Origin: a virus
Direction: 5' to 3' (one strand)
DNA: 40,428 nt
Virus record (IMG/VR): IMGVR_UViG_3300047334_000141
Location: 1 to 40,428 of that record
This document shows positions 26,665-34,650 of this stretch, piece by piece. Position 1 is the first letter of the stretch. Each line of letters opens with the position of its first letter. A program made the translations under genes and the position numbers. The notes under the pieces are model-generated. The model saw nothing but the letters and a program-made list of their open reading frames with translations, had not been told where the DNA came from and did not search any database.

Positions 26665-28560
26665 TTAGAAACCGTTTAAGCTTGAAGTTACCGAAATTGT
26701 GATTTGAATATATTTACATGGGTAAGCTGGGCGTACAGTCAAGGTCAGGTCGATTTCTCTTGGGTCGTTTGGATTGATACGAGCAACAATATCTTTATAT
26801 CCGTAAATAATATTGCTGTTTACAAGTGATTGCATGGTTGTTGTTGCAAGTGAGGTTACTGTTGCAAGAGTTGTGTTTACAATCTTGGTTGCAATAACAT
26901 TTGCTTCCATAACATCACGTAACGATTGTGCAACGAAATCCAACTGACGAACAACTGAAATTTCCTGTGTTTCAGGAGTGCTTGGGTCGCAAGTTAATTG
27001 GTCACGTACACGAATACCATAAGTTGGATTATTTTCAATAATACAAATACCGTATTGTGCAATGCTATTTGCGGTTGGATTATCCAAATGAACTGCAACG
27101 TCGCGGAAACCGCTCAAAATCTTATGAGTTAATGGTTCAGCAGCATCATGTGAAGCCATGATACCTGCACAAGCGGCAGCTAAATAAGTACCATCAACTG
27201 CAACAGTAGTTCTTAAGATATTGTCGTAAATGTACGCAGCAGTAGGATAAATGTACATCATACGCTGTGTACCTGGACTACCTTGAAGATTAGTCGCATT
27301 TTGAATTGAAGTTGTATACAATTCTGAAATTGGACCAGAAACCAAAGCAACACGTTCGTTACGATAATCTCTACTTGATTGCAATGTTACATGTGATAGT
27401 AATGCATTTTGAATACTTGGGTCAGTATTCAAACAAATTACAATGTCAGCACGTTGACCACCAAGCAAATTAATTGCATTGATGAAAGAATTATTTGTAA
27501 CAACTCCGTCTGTTGCTCCACTAAGATAACCAAAAGGATTACTTACTCCACCATTTTGAATTGGTAAACCAAATGCTTGACCCTCTGTTGAAGAAGTTGA
27601 AGCACTATTGGTATCAAATAATCCATAAATAATTTGATGTTGTGTTCCAGCTTGTAACGAATATACATAAAGTAAACCGCCACCAACGCCGTTATTGGTA
27701 GGACCACCATTTAAAGCATAATTATAGGCGTCATTTAATCCATGAATTACAACTTGATTTGAAGTTCCAATATTAACTGTTGCTCCAACCGAACCGTACA
27801 AATCACGATATCCTGGAATTGGATTATAACCAGTTTGTGCTGAGTCTGGAATCAAAAGTTGTGCAGCAACAGGGCTTTGGAAAGTACCATTGAATGCATC
27901 AAGCAATGCAGTTCCATTTACAAACTGATTCCATGAAGCTTGAGAAATTGCAGTAACTGGTGGTGTTGAAATCGAAGCTGTATAAACAATAATTTGTTGT
28001 TGCGATGTGATTTGACTTGGAACCGTAGTTGCTCCCAACAATTGTACATATTGTAGAAGACTTCCAGTTTGAGCAGCCGCAAATGCTTGCTGAGTCAAAA
28101 CTGTGCTTTGGCTATATAAAGGGTCTGCAACAAGTGGATTAAAATCTTGAATATAGAAAGAACCAGCAATTGCACCATTGGTATTTACTGGTAATTGAGT
28201 TACTGCATCAAGTGCCGAAGTAGGAGCAGGACCAAAAGCAGTTGTTGGTAGAGAACTTAATTTGACAGTGAAGAAGGCTGAAGTTGAATTATCAGGTTCA
28301 ACATTCAATCCTAAAACTTGAGGAGCACCATTTTGAAATGCAAGCTGAATTGCCAAAGACAATGGATTTGCCTTGGTTGAATTACCATAAACAGTAATTG
28401 GGTCAGTTGAATTCAAAAATAATTGCGGGCTATATGGACCCTGTAAAGCTTGACCTACAATAGCAACAACAGGCTGTCCAACAGAAGTGGTTACAGTTGC
28501 GTTTGGAATGATGGTGCTGTAAGCGCCTGGTTGTAAATAATTTTGAATAGTTAATGCCAT
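26665..28560 (-). CDS. Tail sheath protein
   Basis: 631 residues, within the usual sheath range. A TGAGGA site lies 7 bases before the ATG. Residues 1-40 (LQPGAYSTIIPNATVTTSVGQPVVAIVGQALQGP) give the typical sheath start, an N-terminal arm then a strand-rich domain. Residues about 395-530 hold the conserved core (RDYRNERVALVSGP, later AACAGIMASHDAAEPLTHKIL). The C-terminal domain is recognisable from RQLDFVAQSLRDVMEANV and a final strand RPAYPCKYIQITISV, which in T4-, P2- and R-pyocin-like tails is part of the handshake with neighbouring subunits. The sheath surrounds the tube and contracts to drive it into the cell. The middle of the protein (about 120-340) is a variable surface domain. Confidence 0.96.
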   Translation of the reverse strand: MALTIQNYLQPGAYSTIIPNATVTTSVGQPVVAIVGQALQGPYSPQLFLNSTDPITVYGNSTKANPLSLAIQLAFQNGAPQVLGLNVEPDNSTSAFFTVKLSSLPTTAFGPAPTSALDAVTQLPVNTNGAIAGSFYIQDFNPLVADPLYSQSTVLTQQAFAAAQTGSLLQYVQLLGATTVPSQITSQQQIIVYTASISTPPVTAISQASWNQFVNGTALLDAFNGTFQSPVAAQLLIPDSAQTGYNPIPGYRDLYGSVGATVNIGTSNQVVIHGLNDAYNYALNGGPTNNGVGGGLLYVYSLQAGTQHQIIYGLFDTNSASTSSTEGQAFGLPIQNGGVSNPFGYLSGATDGVVTNNSFINAINLLGGQRADIVICLNTDPSIQNALLSHVTLQSSRDYRNERVALVSGPISELYTTSIQNATNLQGSPGTQRMMYIYPTAAYIYDNILRTTVAVDGTYLAAACAGIMASHDAAEPLTHKILSGFRDVAVHLDNPTANSIAQYGICIIENNPTYGIRVRDQLTCDPSTPETQEISVVRQLDFVAQSLRDVMEANVIATKIVNTTLATVTSLATTTMQSLVNSNIIYGYKDIVARINPNDPREIDLTLTVRPAYPCKYIQITISVTSSLNGF

Positions 28561-28569
28561 GATTATTCC

Positions 28570-28692
28570 TCATTCTAAATGGGTTACGCAACTATGTTCT
28601 GCTACCAATGTATAATAGCTGATAAACCACATACATGCTTCTTTTAATACGTATGCGAGCGCGTAGTTTTTGTCTAATTTTAACGAATTATT
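28570..28692 (-). other. Open, coding-like in-frame extension behind the tail-terminator candidate
   Basis: After the TAA of the preceding gene (28695-28693), the same frame stays open for 40 codons (starting AAT AAT TCG TTA AAA) and stops at a TGA 9 bases before the sheath ATG. The translation has ordinary protein composition (for example DKNYALAYVLKEACMWF). This is the longest non-coding gap in the window. A stand-alone product could only begin at an internal ATG (28632), giving 20 residues with a poor ribosome-binding site. I saw no convincing -35/-10 promoter here, although a TATTATAC sequence occurs. It may be readthrough, a decayed 3' end, or chance. Confidence 0.35.
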
Positions 28693-29391
28693 TTAATCGA
28701 CCATATAACTTGAATCACCTTGCCAAATATAATTTGGTTGGTCTGGATTAGGATTAGGTGCATATTTAGCAATTTCATTAATTCCAGTAATACTGGTAAC
28801 TGGATAATCAAAGTACAATTCAGCATTTACTGCCAATGTTATATTAGCCACAAAAATATGAGTCGTATCATTTAAAGGAAAATCTGATTCTTCGCCTTCA
28901 TCAATACGTTCTACAATAATACCCTTTATTAAAAGACTTTCTTTTTGAAAACGTTGAAAAGCGGCTGTTATTTCATCTACCATTCTATTACGAACAGGAG
29001 TAGTATCTGCCCATACTTGCATTTGAAAAGTAACATCTGCTAAATATCCATATCTTTCAGCAATAACGCGAGGTCTATATGTTTTTGGTTTTTTCTTATG
29101 CTCTGTGCCAGGTAAATATTGTTGATAAACTTCTTGGTCATCTGAAAATACATCTTGAACAAAACCTTTATTAATACCTAAACTTGTTGTTCTTGAACTT
29201 AAAATTTTCACAAAAACTGCTGGGTAATTTCTTAAATCAACACCATATGCTTCGCGAATAATAGGCATTTTAACTGTTGAATTAGGCGTACCAAATTGAG
29301 AAATTACTTGAAAATAATATCTTAATTCTTCAATAATTATTTCTTTTGTTCTCTGCCCTAATGACTCAATATATAATGGAGTTGTTGGCAT
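28693..29391 (-). CDS. Tail terminator / tail completion candidate
   Basis: 232 residues. The ATG overlaps the stop of an upstream short frame (TAATG). The N-terminal half alternates helices and strands: helix EIIIEELRYYFQVISQ, a YPAVFVKIL strand, a YGYLADVTFQMQVWADT strand pair, then helix VRNRMVDEITAAFQRF and a final beta pair with DTTHIFVANITL. This helix-strand-helix arrangement is like gpU or gp15-type tail terminator proteins. Its place immediately upstream of the sheath gene and downstream of the HK97-gp10-like gene supports that role: terminators cap the tube and sheath and join the tail to the neck. A family assignment was not checked by search. Confidence 0.65.
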   Translation of the reverse strand: MPTTPLYIESLGQRTKEIIIEELRYYFQVISQFGTPNSTVKMPIIREAYGVDLRNYPAVFVKILSSRTTSLGINKGFVQDVFSDDQEVYQQYLPGTEHKKKPKTYRPRVIAERYGYLADVTFQMQVWADTTPVRNRMVDEITAAFQRFQKESLLIKGIIVERIDEGEESDFPLNDTTHIFVANITLAVNAELYFDYPVTSITGINEIAKYAPNPNPDQPNYIWQGDSSYMVD

Positions 29392-29477
29392 TAGTATTCA
29401 TCCTCATATTCATCGTATTCATCGTATTGTGGAGTGCCATTCATTCTTAAAACCGATTCACCAACATGATATCCTTG
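29391..29477 (-). other. Open in-frame extension behind the gp10-like gene, acidic Tyr/Asp/Glu tail
   Basis: The frame of the 262-residue gene continues past its TAA (29480-29478) for 28 codons, ending in a TAA that overlaps the next ATG (TAATG). The translation starts QGYHVGES and ends with an acidic repeat of YDEY type (17 residues from an internal ATG at 29444). It resembles the end of the upstream protein, GYAGYHTSDDYDY. Options are stop readthrough (TAA followed by CAA), a recent nonsense change, or a 17-residue peptide made from 29444. No good ribosome-binding site precedes 29444. Confidence 0.4.
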
Positions 29478-30266
29478 TTAAGTATTGTAATCATAATCAT
29501 CACTTGTATGATAACCTGCGTAACCTTCACGTTCTTCTAAATCATAACCCTCATCACCAGGAACTAAATATTTACCATTTCTATAAATTAATGGCGATTG
29601 ATATTGTTGATTTTGATGCTCTGTAGCTACTTTAGCAAATCTACCTTTATTTCTAATATTATATTTTTTTTGACCACCAGGTTTATAAACATTGTAAAAA
29701 CCTGCATTATTTTTAGCTATACTTAATAATTTTCTTGCTTCTGTTGTTACATAAGCTTCTACAGAAATTTTTAATTCTTGTTCAACACGTTCGTAAATAT
29801 GATAACCTGCAATTCCAGGATGATACCATGAAGCAAATGAAGGTTTTTTAGATTTTTTTCTAGGGTCTAATTGATTATCACCACAGGTTCTATATATAAT
29901 GCCGCCACCAGGTATACGCATTTTAACACGCTTATTAAGCAAAGCATCTCGCATACTAAAACCACTAAAACCACGATTTAATATTCCAAAATAAGGTTTT
30001 GTAGAAGTTATAACAACATTATTATCTTCACCAACAGGTTCTTGAATAAAAGAACGAAGTAATTGACCTGTTCCAAAACCATGATTGAAAGTTTGACCTA
30101 CTTTAGCCGTAATCAAATCTAAAGCCATATCTGATATGACTTTTCTTATTTTTGAATAAACATTTTCTAAAGTTTGAGAATCAATATTATCCTTAACTAA
30201 TTCCATCTCTTCTTCTGTAAGAACATCTGGAATATGAAACTCTAACCTATCATCAGTAGAAGCCAT
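29478..30266 (-). CDS. HK97 gp10-like head-tail joining / tail completion protein
   Basis: 262 residues; the ATG overlaps the previous stop (TAATG). Residues 45-110 form a helix-strand region (helix SDMALDLITAKVGQTFNHGFG, then VVITSTKPYFGILNRGFSGF). Residues 145-175 carry YHPGIAGYHIYERVEQEL, matching the 'hPG..a..f...a' signature of HK97 gp10-like proteins at the head-tail junction. The C-terminal 60 residues are charged and Tyr/Gly-rich. The gene sits between the four-cysteine virion protein and the tail-terminator candidate, the expected place for a completion protein. The frame continues past the TAA stop. Confidence 0.72.
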   Translation of the reverse strand: MASTDDRLEFHIPDVLTEEEMELVKDNIDSQTLENVYSKIRKVISDMALDLITAKVGQTFNHGFGTGQLLRSFIQEPVGEDNNVVITSTKPYFGILNRGFSGFSMRDALLNKRVKMRIPGGGIIYRTCGDNQLDPRKKSKKPSFASWYHPGIAGYHIYERVEQELKISVEAYVTTEARKLLSIAKNNAGFYNVYKPGGQKKYNIRNKGRFAKVATEHQNQQYQSPLIYRNGKYLVPGDEGYDLEEREGYAGYHTSDDYDYNT

Positions 30267-31012
30267 TAATAATTTTGTCCATCGTGTGTATTAAAAAAAT
30301 AATTTTTAATAATAATAGAGGCCGGGAAGTTTTGCCCTGGCATTGAACCGCCAACACCAATTGGAGGAGTAATTACAAGAGTTGCATTAAAGTCTGTGAA
30401 TTCTTGACCATTAATAAATGGAACTGGAACATAATATTTAACGTCGTTACGGTCAATACGCGAAAGTGTAAGCTCTTGATGATGTTTACGACCTTGATGT
30501 TCTACTGCTTCCGAACTATGAATCTCATAACGTTCATTAGCGAATGATACTATAATGTCTTTTTCAGACATAATTGGATTCGTAATAATAGTCCAACCAG
30601 AAGGGCGCTGAACCACTGTTAATCCAGCTTGTTCAATAAGAATATCACTACGGCCAGGAACAAAACTCATTTTTAATTCAATTGCAGGTTCATATCCGCC
30701 TTGAAAACCTGTTCCAAAACAGTTTGTGCATTTTGAAACAGTACATTGGTCATCATTTTCACTAAAATAAATACAACGTTGACCTGTTGTAAGACGACGA
30801 AGCCATACAACCTTTTCACCAGCCAATTGCAAACCTTCTGCATAATATCCAGGCAACGCTCCTAGTAAATTGTGAAGAGCATCGCGGTCTTGAACAGACA
30901 ATTTACCTTCTGTAGAATTTATAAATTCTTGATAATTTGGAATCGTTCTGTATCTAATTGGTTCTGGAATATAAAATCCAGCGCCATCGTCACTATTGTT
31001 TGGATAAGGCAT
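30266..31012 (-). CDS. Neck/virion protein with four-cysteine metal-binding-like motif
   Basis: 248 residues. The start overlaps the end of the homing endonuclease gene by 20 bases and has only a poor GGTAATA leader, suggesting coupling. Residues 80-98 hold Cys80, Cys90, Cys95 and Cys98 (a CTVSKCTNCFGTGF core followed by GGY), a zinc-ribbon or DnaJ-like spacing. The remainder is beta-rich (FVPGRSDILIEQAGLTVV and VKYYVPVPFINGQEFTDFNATL). Its neighbours are a neck candidate upstream and the gp10-like completion protein downstream. I infer a head-tail connector or stopper-type virion protein in which the metal site stabilises a loop. The enzyme class and exact position in the virion cannot be read from sequence. 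Confidence 0.65.
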   Translation of the reverse strand: MPYPNNSDDGAGFYIPEPIRYRTIPNYQEFINSTEGKLSVQDRDALHNLLGALPGYYAEGLQLAGEKVVWLRRLTTGQRCIYFSENDDQCTVSKCTNCFGTGFQGGYEPAIELKMSFVPGRSDILIEQAGLTVVQRPSGWTIITNPIMSEKDIIVSFANERYEIHSSEAVEHQGRKHHQELTLSRIDRNDVKYYVPVPFINGQEFTDFNATLVITPPIGVGGSMPGQNFPASIIIKNYFFNTHDGQNY

Positions 31013-31715
31013 TATTATTACCAGCCTTTTTATTTAACCAGTATCGTTTGTGTGACTCACTTATCTTTCTTTTTGTTTCTTCAGGTAATTTTTTACCTGT
31101 TTGACTAATTTTACTGGTAATTGCTATCTTAGCTTTATGTTCTTCAGATAATTTTTTGCCTAATTTTGCTTTTGCAATATTTTCGCAATGTTTTTTAGAA
31201 AAAATTTTACCTTTGTTAGATAAAGATATTTTAAGCTTTGTTTCTTCTGAAAGTTTTTTGCCAATTTTATGAGCGTTTGTTTTTTCTATTTCTTCTTTTG
31301 TTTTAACTCTTCCAGTATTTGCCACTTTTATTTTTAATATTACTTCTTCTGATGGTTTTTTACCAAACCAATAATTATTAGCTCCACGCATTTTTTCTTT
31401 AGTTTCTTCAGTATGTTTTAAACCAAGATTATTTGCGGCAACAAGTCTAATATTATATTCTGGTTTAATAGTATCCATCCAGTATTGTTCGTGTTCAATT
31501 AATTTTTCAGAAGATTTAATCTCTTCAAGAACATTAAAAATAAAATTTTCTATACCATGTTTATTAAAAGAAGCTTGAAGATGTGCATTTTTATGAACAT
31601 TTCTATTTAGAGAAGATAAATGACGTTTCCATCTTTTATCTAATTCTACAGAACTTCCCACATATTTTTTACCATTTACATTATTAGTTATGCAGTAAAT
31701 ACCTTGTTTTTTCAT
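30993..31715 (-). CDS. GIY-YIG homing endonuclease with NUMOD3 repeats
   Basis: 240 residues. The N-terminal nuclease module has GIY at 5-7, YVG at 18-20, Arg28, Glu76 (EHEQYW) and Asn88, the I-TevI-type catalytic set. Residues 93-230 contain repeated KxSEE(T/H)KxKI-type helices with an intervening 'GKK' turn, the NUMOD3 DNA-binding motif of SegA-E and other free-standing homing enzymes. It interrupts an otherwise continuous virion operon and is preceded by a 107-base gap. Its TAG lies 20 bases inside the next gene's coding sequence. There is no clear Shine-Dalgarno sequence. It presumably cleaves the allele lacking it near this junction to spread by repair. No intron ends are visible, so it looks free-standing. 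Confidence 0.93.
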   Translation of the reverse strand: MKKQGIYCITNNVNGKKYVGSSVELDKRWKRHLSSLNRNVHKNAHLQASFNKHGIENFIFNVLEEIKSSEKLIEHEQYWMDTIKPEYNIRLVAANNLGLKHTEETKEKMRGANNYWFGKKPSEEVILKIKVANTGRVKTKEEIEKTNAHKIGKKLSEETKLKISLSNKGKIFSKKHCENIAKAKLGKKLSEEHKAKIAITSKISQTGKKLPEETKRKISESHKRYWLNKKAGNNNALSKQ

Positions 31716-31830
31716 TATTTATTACTTTATATGTTTTAAACTTATAGTACCTTTGAATTAATATAAATCGAATAGGATTAAAAGTTCTAACTAATGGTTT
31801 CGGAACATCTATTATGATGAATTTAACCAT
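31684..31830 (-). CDS. Possible 48-residue ORF bridging to the homing endonuclease gene
   Basis: An ATG embedded in the end of the preceding gene (in CAATGGTTAA) opens 48 codons, ending at a TAA inside the first codons of the endonuclease gene. The product would be basic and hydrophobic (MVKFIIIDVPKPLV at the start, RYYKFKTYKV later). It fills the 107-base gap, has no strong ribosome-binding site and no recognised family. It may be a leftover of the pre-insertion gene, a coupling leader, or chance in AT-rich DNA. Confidence 0.25.
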   Translation of the reverse strand: MVKFIIIDVPKPLVRTFNPIRFILIQRYYKFKTYKVINNEKTRYLLHN

Positions 31831-32851
31831 TGTCTTTATTCAATGCGCCCATTCTAATCAAATCGGCAGAAACAGATGCTAATTTGGCATGTAGTTCATT
31901 GCGTTCTTCAATAGATGCAGCTTTTGAAATTGCAACATTAATTGACTTACGAAGCTTTTGAAGTTCTTGAAGAGAAGCTGCTTTACGATTACCGGCTGGG
32001 GCTCTCATATTATTTTGTTCATTTTGCTTCATTCTATCCATCACACGCTGTTGATGAACAGGGTCAAAACCTTTTTCCTGTCCATACATTTGTGCATAAC
32101 CAGGATTTTGTTTCATTTGTTGTTCATGCTGTTTTTTAGCTAATGGAGTAGAACTAACTGCCGGATTGCCATTTTGCATTCTATCAATTTGTTGTTTAAC
32201 TTGTTGTCTATTAAGTTGTTGTTTTTGTTTTTCTTGTAATTCAAATTGTGGGAAATTAGGAGCAGTTTCTCCACCGCCAGCTAATTGTGGACCACCATTA
32301 TAATTTGGCATTGCTTTTTGAGGAACAGCAGGAGTTGTCAAAGGATTGCTAACTTGTTTTGGTTTTGCGCTCCAACCTTCTGGTGTTGTAGTAGTCATTT
32401 TTGCAGGAGCAGGTTTTCCATAACCTGCTGGAGTAACAGTTGTCATTCCGCCTGCTGGCTTATCACGACCAGGAATTTTCGCTCCTGGTGGCATACTAAA
32501 ATTACCTTTGCCACTTGGGTCAAAACCAGGACGAGTTTCAATTGCAGTTTGAGTAATACGTTCTTTAAGCTTACTTAAATAAGCCTGACGCTGTTCTTCT
32601 TGCTCTTTCTTTTCCTTATTTTCTTTTAGACGACCATCATGTTCAGGGTCTTCAACTTTACCCTTGTGGCTGTGTTCAACAGCATCATAAAGATAAGGAT
32701 TTTGTTTTTCACGTTCCGATTCTAAAATCTTTTTCTTATGTTCCCACCAACGTTCGTTTTCACCACGATGTTGGTCGTTAAAATCAAAAGCACGTTTAAT
32801 CATGTCGATTTCACGCTTTGTCAATTTTGGTTGATTTTCATTTGAAGGCAT
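31823..32851 (-). CDS. Charged, largely disordered virion-region protein, unknown
   Basis: 342 residues. Residues 1-105 are helical and extremely charged (for example IKRAFDFNDQHRGENERWWEHKK and KENKEKKEQEEQRQ). Residues 106-200 are Pro/Gly/Thr-rich and contain a near-repeat MTTVTPAGY / MTTTTPEGW. Residues 200-285 are Gln/Lys-rich helix. Residues 290-335 form a coiled helix (LQELQKLRKSINVAISKAASIEERNELHAKL). There is no signal peptide or membrane segment. The low-complexity, coiled, charged layout would fit an assembly or scaffolding helper or an internal virion protein, but the usual scaffold position next to the major capsid gene is not in view. An 11-pair hairpin lies directly upstream, between this gene and the neck candidate. 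Confidence 0.6.
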   Translation of the reverse strand: MPSNENQPKLTKREIDMIKRAFDFNDQHRGENERWWEHKKKILESEREKQNPYLYDAVEHSHKGKVEDPEHDGRLKENKEKKEQEEQRQAYLSKLKERITQTAIETRPGFDPSGKGNFSMPPGAKIPGRDKPAGGMTTVTPAGYGKPAPAKMTTTTPEGWSAKPKQVSNPLTTPAVPQKAMPNYNGGPQLAGGGETAPNFPQFELQEKQKQQLNRQQVKQQIDRMQNGNPAVSSTPLAKKQHEQQMKQNPGYAQMYGQEKGFDPVHQQRVMDRMKQNEQNNMRAPAGNRKAASLQELQKLRKSINVAISKAASIEERNELHAKLASVSADLIRMGALNKDNG

Positions 32852-32897
32852 TTGTCTTTATCCTTTTGAATTGGAATTAGAATCTTTACGATTTTCA

Positions 32898-32924
32898 ATT
32901 TATCAAATTTTGTATTTGATAAAT
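32898..32924. repeat. Perfect 11-bp inverted repeat (hairpin) in an intergenic gap
   Basis: Arms 32898-32908 and 32914-32924 (core TTTATCAAAT / ATTTGATAAA) are perfectly complementary around a 5-base loop. It lies between the stop at 32939 and the start at 32851. The minus-strand side is not followed by a U-tract, so it is not a standard terminator. It may be an operator, an mRNA-processing or stabilising hairpin, or a remnant. Confidence 0.55.
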
Positions 32925-32938
32925 ACCAGAATTTTTCA

Positions 32939-33739
32939 TTACAAGGACCAATATCTGCCAACGGCACGAAGTGGTGGCTGACTCATATAAGGGCTACTCT
33001 GGCTTACGATATAGGAGAATCCATACGCATATTGTCTTTTTATACGTAAACGCTCGGCATCTGCTTTTTCAAAAACTGTATTTGCAAGACTTGAATATAA
33101 TTGCGCTTGTGCTGGTTTGTTTACAGTAATATTTCTGTCACTATAACTAACACCTTGTGAAGCAATTTTCATCGCTTGTGCGTTCAACGCAAGATATTCA
33201 GCATAAAGAAAAATTGCATTCATATATTGTAAAGGTACATTATACCAAAAAAACGAACCTTTTGGAGGAGCAGCATTTAAATTATCTAAAGCATCATTAA
33301 GATATTCAGAAAGTTCCTGGTCTGACCAAATCCAACGAGTTGGGTCTGGGTCATGGTCCTTTAAACGAAGTCTTAAACGGCTAATAGGGTCAATTGGAAG
33401 TAATACAGCACCATCAAATGCTAAAATATCAAAACGAATAACTGCCGTCATTAGTTGACCACCAACATACCAACTTAATGTACAGTTATAAGAGCCAGTA
33501 CTCAACAATGTGCTATCAATATTTACATAATAAAAAGTGGTACTGATAGCTACACAAAGTTTATTCTGAAAAATATTTACTGGTCCATTAGGAGTTTCAT
33601 AATCTAATGCAGCAACAGGAGTCATCATATTATCAGGTGGAATAGGATGCCCGTACTGGTCTAATGTATTAACTGTGACAGTGACCAAAGAGCCTTGAGT
33701 ATATTGACTCGTCGGGGTAGATATATTCATTTGCGACAT
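32939..33739 (-). CDS. Neck / head-tail adaptor candidate with N-terminal Ig-like domain
   Basis: 266 residues. Residues 1-110 form an Ig-like beta-sandwich (TQGSLVTVTVNTLDQYGHPIPP, later YNCTLSWYVGGQLMTAVIRFDIL). Residues 115-235 are helical (ISRLRLRLKDHDPD, WSDQELSEYLNDALDNLNAAPP, then helices with YAEYLALNAQAMKIASQG and NTVFEKADAERLRI), a layout like gp6- or Ad1-type head-tail adaptors. The C-terminus is short and Tyr/Ser/Pro-rich. The context (neck region, upstream of gp10-like and terminator genes) suits an adaptor that binds the portal and carries a decorating Ig domain. The Ig fusion is unusual for a plain adaptor. Assignment is by layout, not search. Confidence 0.6.
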   Translation of the reverse strand: MSQMNISTPTSQYTQGSLVTVTVNTLDQYGHPIPPDNMMTPVAALDYETPNGPVNIFQNKLCVAISTTFYYVNIDSTLLSTGSYNCTLSWYVGGQLMTAVIRFDILAFDGAVLLPIDPISRLRLRLKDHDPDPTRWIWSDQELSEYLNDALDNLNAAPPKGSFFWYNVPLQYMNAIFLYAEYLALNAQAMKIASQGVSYSDRNITVNKPAQAQLYSSLANTVFEKADAERLRIKRQYAYGFSYIVSQSSPYMSQPPLRAVGRYWSL

Positions 33740-33788
33740 TTATATTACTCCTCTCTATAGAATACTCAAAGTTGTTGAGTTAGTAGCT

Positions 33789-34640
33789 TTATACGAATTT
33801 TTGCGTGTAATTAATTGATAAACTATTAATTTCAAGCTCAAACACATAAGTTCCAGGTTGCATTACAACAGTATATTTACCGTTCACATCAGTATTTAAA
33901 CGTTGATAAATTCTTTGAGTATTGCTATAATAAATTGTTAAAGCAACATTTGATAAAGGCAAAGAAAATGTATTATTTATAGTTATTGCGGTACCAATAT
34001 ATGCTAACAATGTAATTTTTTCTCTGAATGTTTGACTAAATCTAATTGCTTTAATCTTATCAGGCATTGTAAGAGCATATCCGCGATTGTTTGGATTAGG
34101 CATAAATGCATCCAAATGAAATTGATTACCACTTAAATCAACAATATAAATATCACTCATAGGAATATTTTGAGTTTGAACATTGCTGTAAGAATTAATT
34201 GTGTTAGGATAAATATAAATTTGTTGATTATTTACAGGTTTATTATTAATTGCGCTTGCAGGAGTTACAGTTGTTGTAGGTAAGTTATTAGCTACAGGGA
34301 TATCAGTGTATTTCAAATTCAAGCGTCCAACTAAATTGCTTTCCAACCAAGCCATAGCAAAAAGATTACCATTAAATAAATCAAATACTGGATAAAAATT
34401 ACAATCTGTTGGGAAATCTTTAACCGTGACTACAAAATGAGATGGAGGGTCAGTATTATTTGCGGCAGGGAACCAATTAATACCATCATAAGATTGGTTC
34501 CCGATATTATCATCTGGATGATGAATTGAACTATAAGAAATAAAATAAACATTATTAACTTGGTCAGCAAATGCTCCAGTGCCGTCATTAATTAATAATG
34601 GCGTTCCAAGTGCTGGAGGATTAGGAGCATTATTTGACAT
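33789..34640 (-). CDS. Unrecognised virion-region protein with C-terminal beta domain
   Basis: 283 residues. Residues 1-110 contain aromatic and Gly/Asn-rich strands (VYFISYSSIHHPDDNIG, later VFDLFNGNLFAMAWLESN). Residues about 210-283 look like a carboxypeptidase-regulatory or Ig-type beta-sandwich: LSNVALTIYYSNTQRI, then DVNGKYTVVMQPGTYVFELEI. No signal peptide, membrane helix or catalytic motif is evident. It lies between the YiiX-like hydrolase and the neck candidate, so I infer a structural protein exposed near the neck or collar. No family could be named. Confidence 0.55.
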   Translation of the reverse strand: MSNNAPNPPALGTPLLINDGTGAFADQVNNVYFISYSSIHHPDDNIGNQSYDGINWFPAANNTDPPSHFVVTVKDFPTDCNFYPVFDLFNGNLFAMAWLESNLVGRLNLKYTDIPVANNLPTTTVTPASAINNKPVNNQQIYIYPNTINSYSNVQTQNIPMSDIYIVDLSGNQFHLDAFMPNPNNRGYALTMPDKIKAIRFSQTFREKITLLAYIGTAITINNTFSLPLSNVALTIYYSNTQRIYQRLNTDVNGKYTVVMQPGTYVFELEINSLSINYTQKFV

Positions 34641-34650
34641 AATTTATTCC

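Noticed and set aside
28570-28692. Promoter for the sheath gene (TATTATAC)
   Set aside because: No matching -35 box at the right distance, and the stretch may be coding; not strong enough to annotate.
33764-33780. 6-bp inverted repeat (ACTCAA / TTGAGT) before the neck candidate gene
   Set aside because: Too short and without a U-tract; expected by chance in AT-rich gaps.
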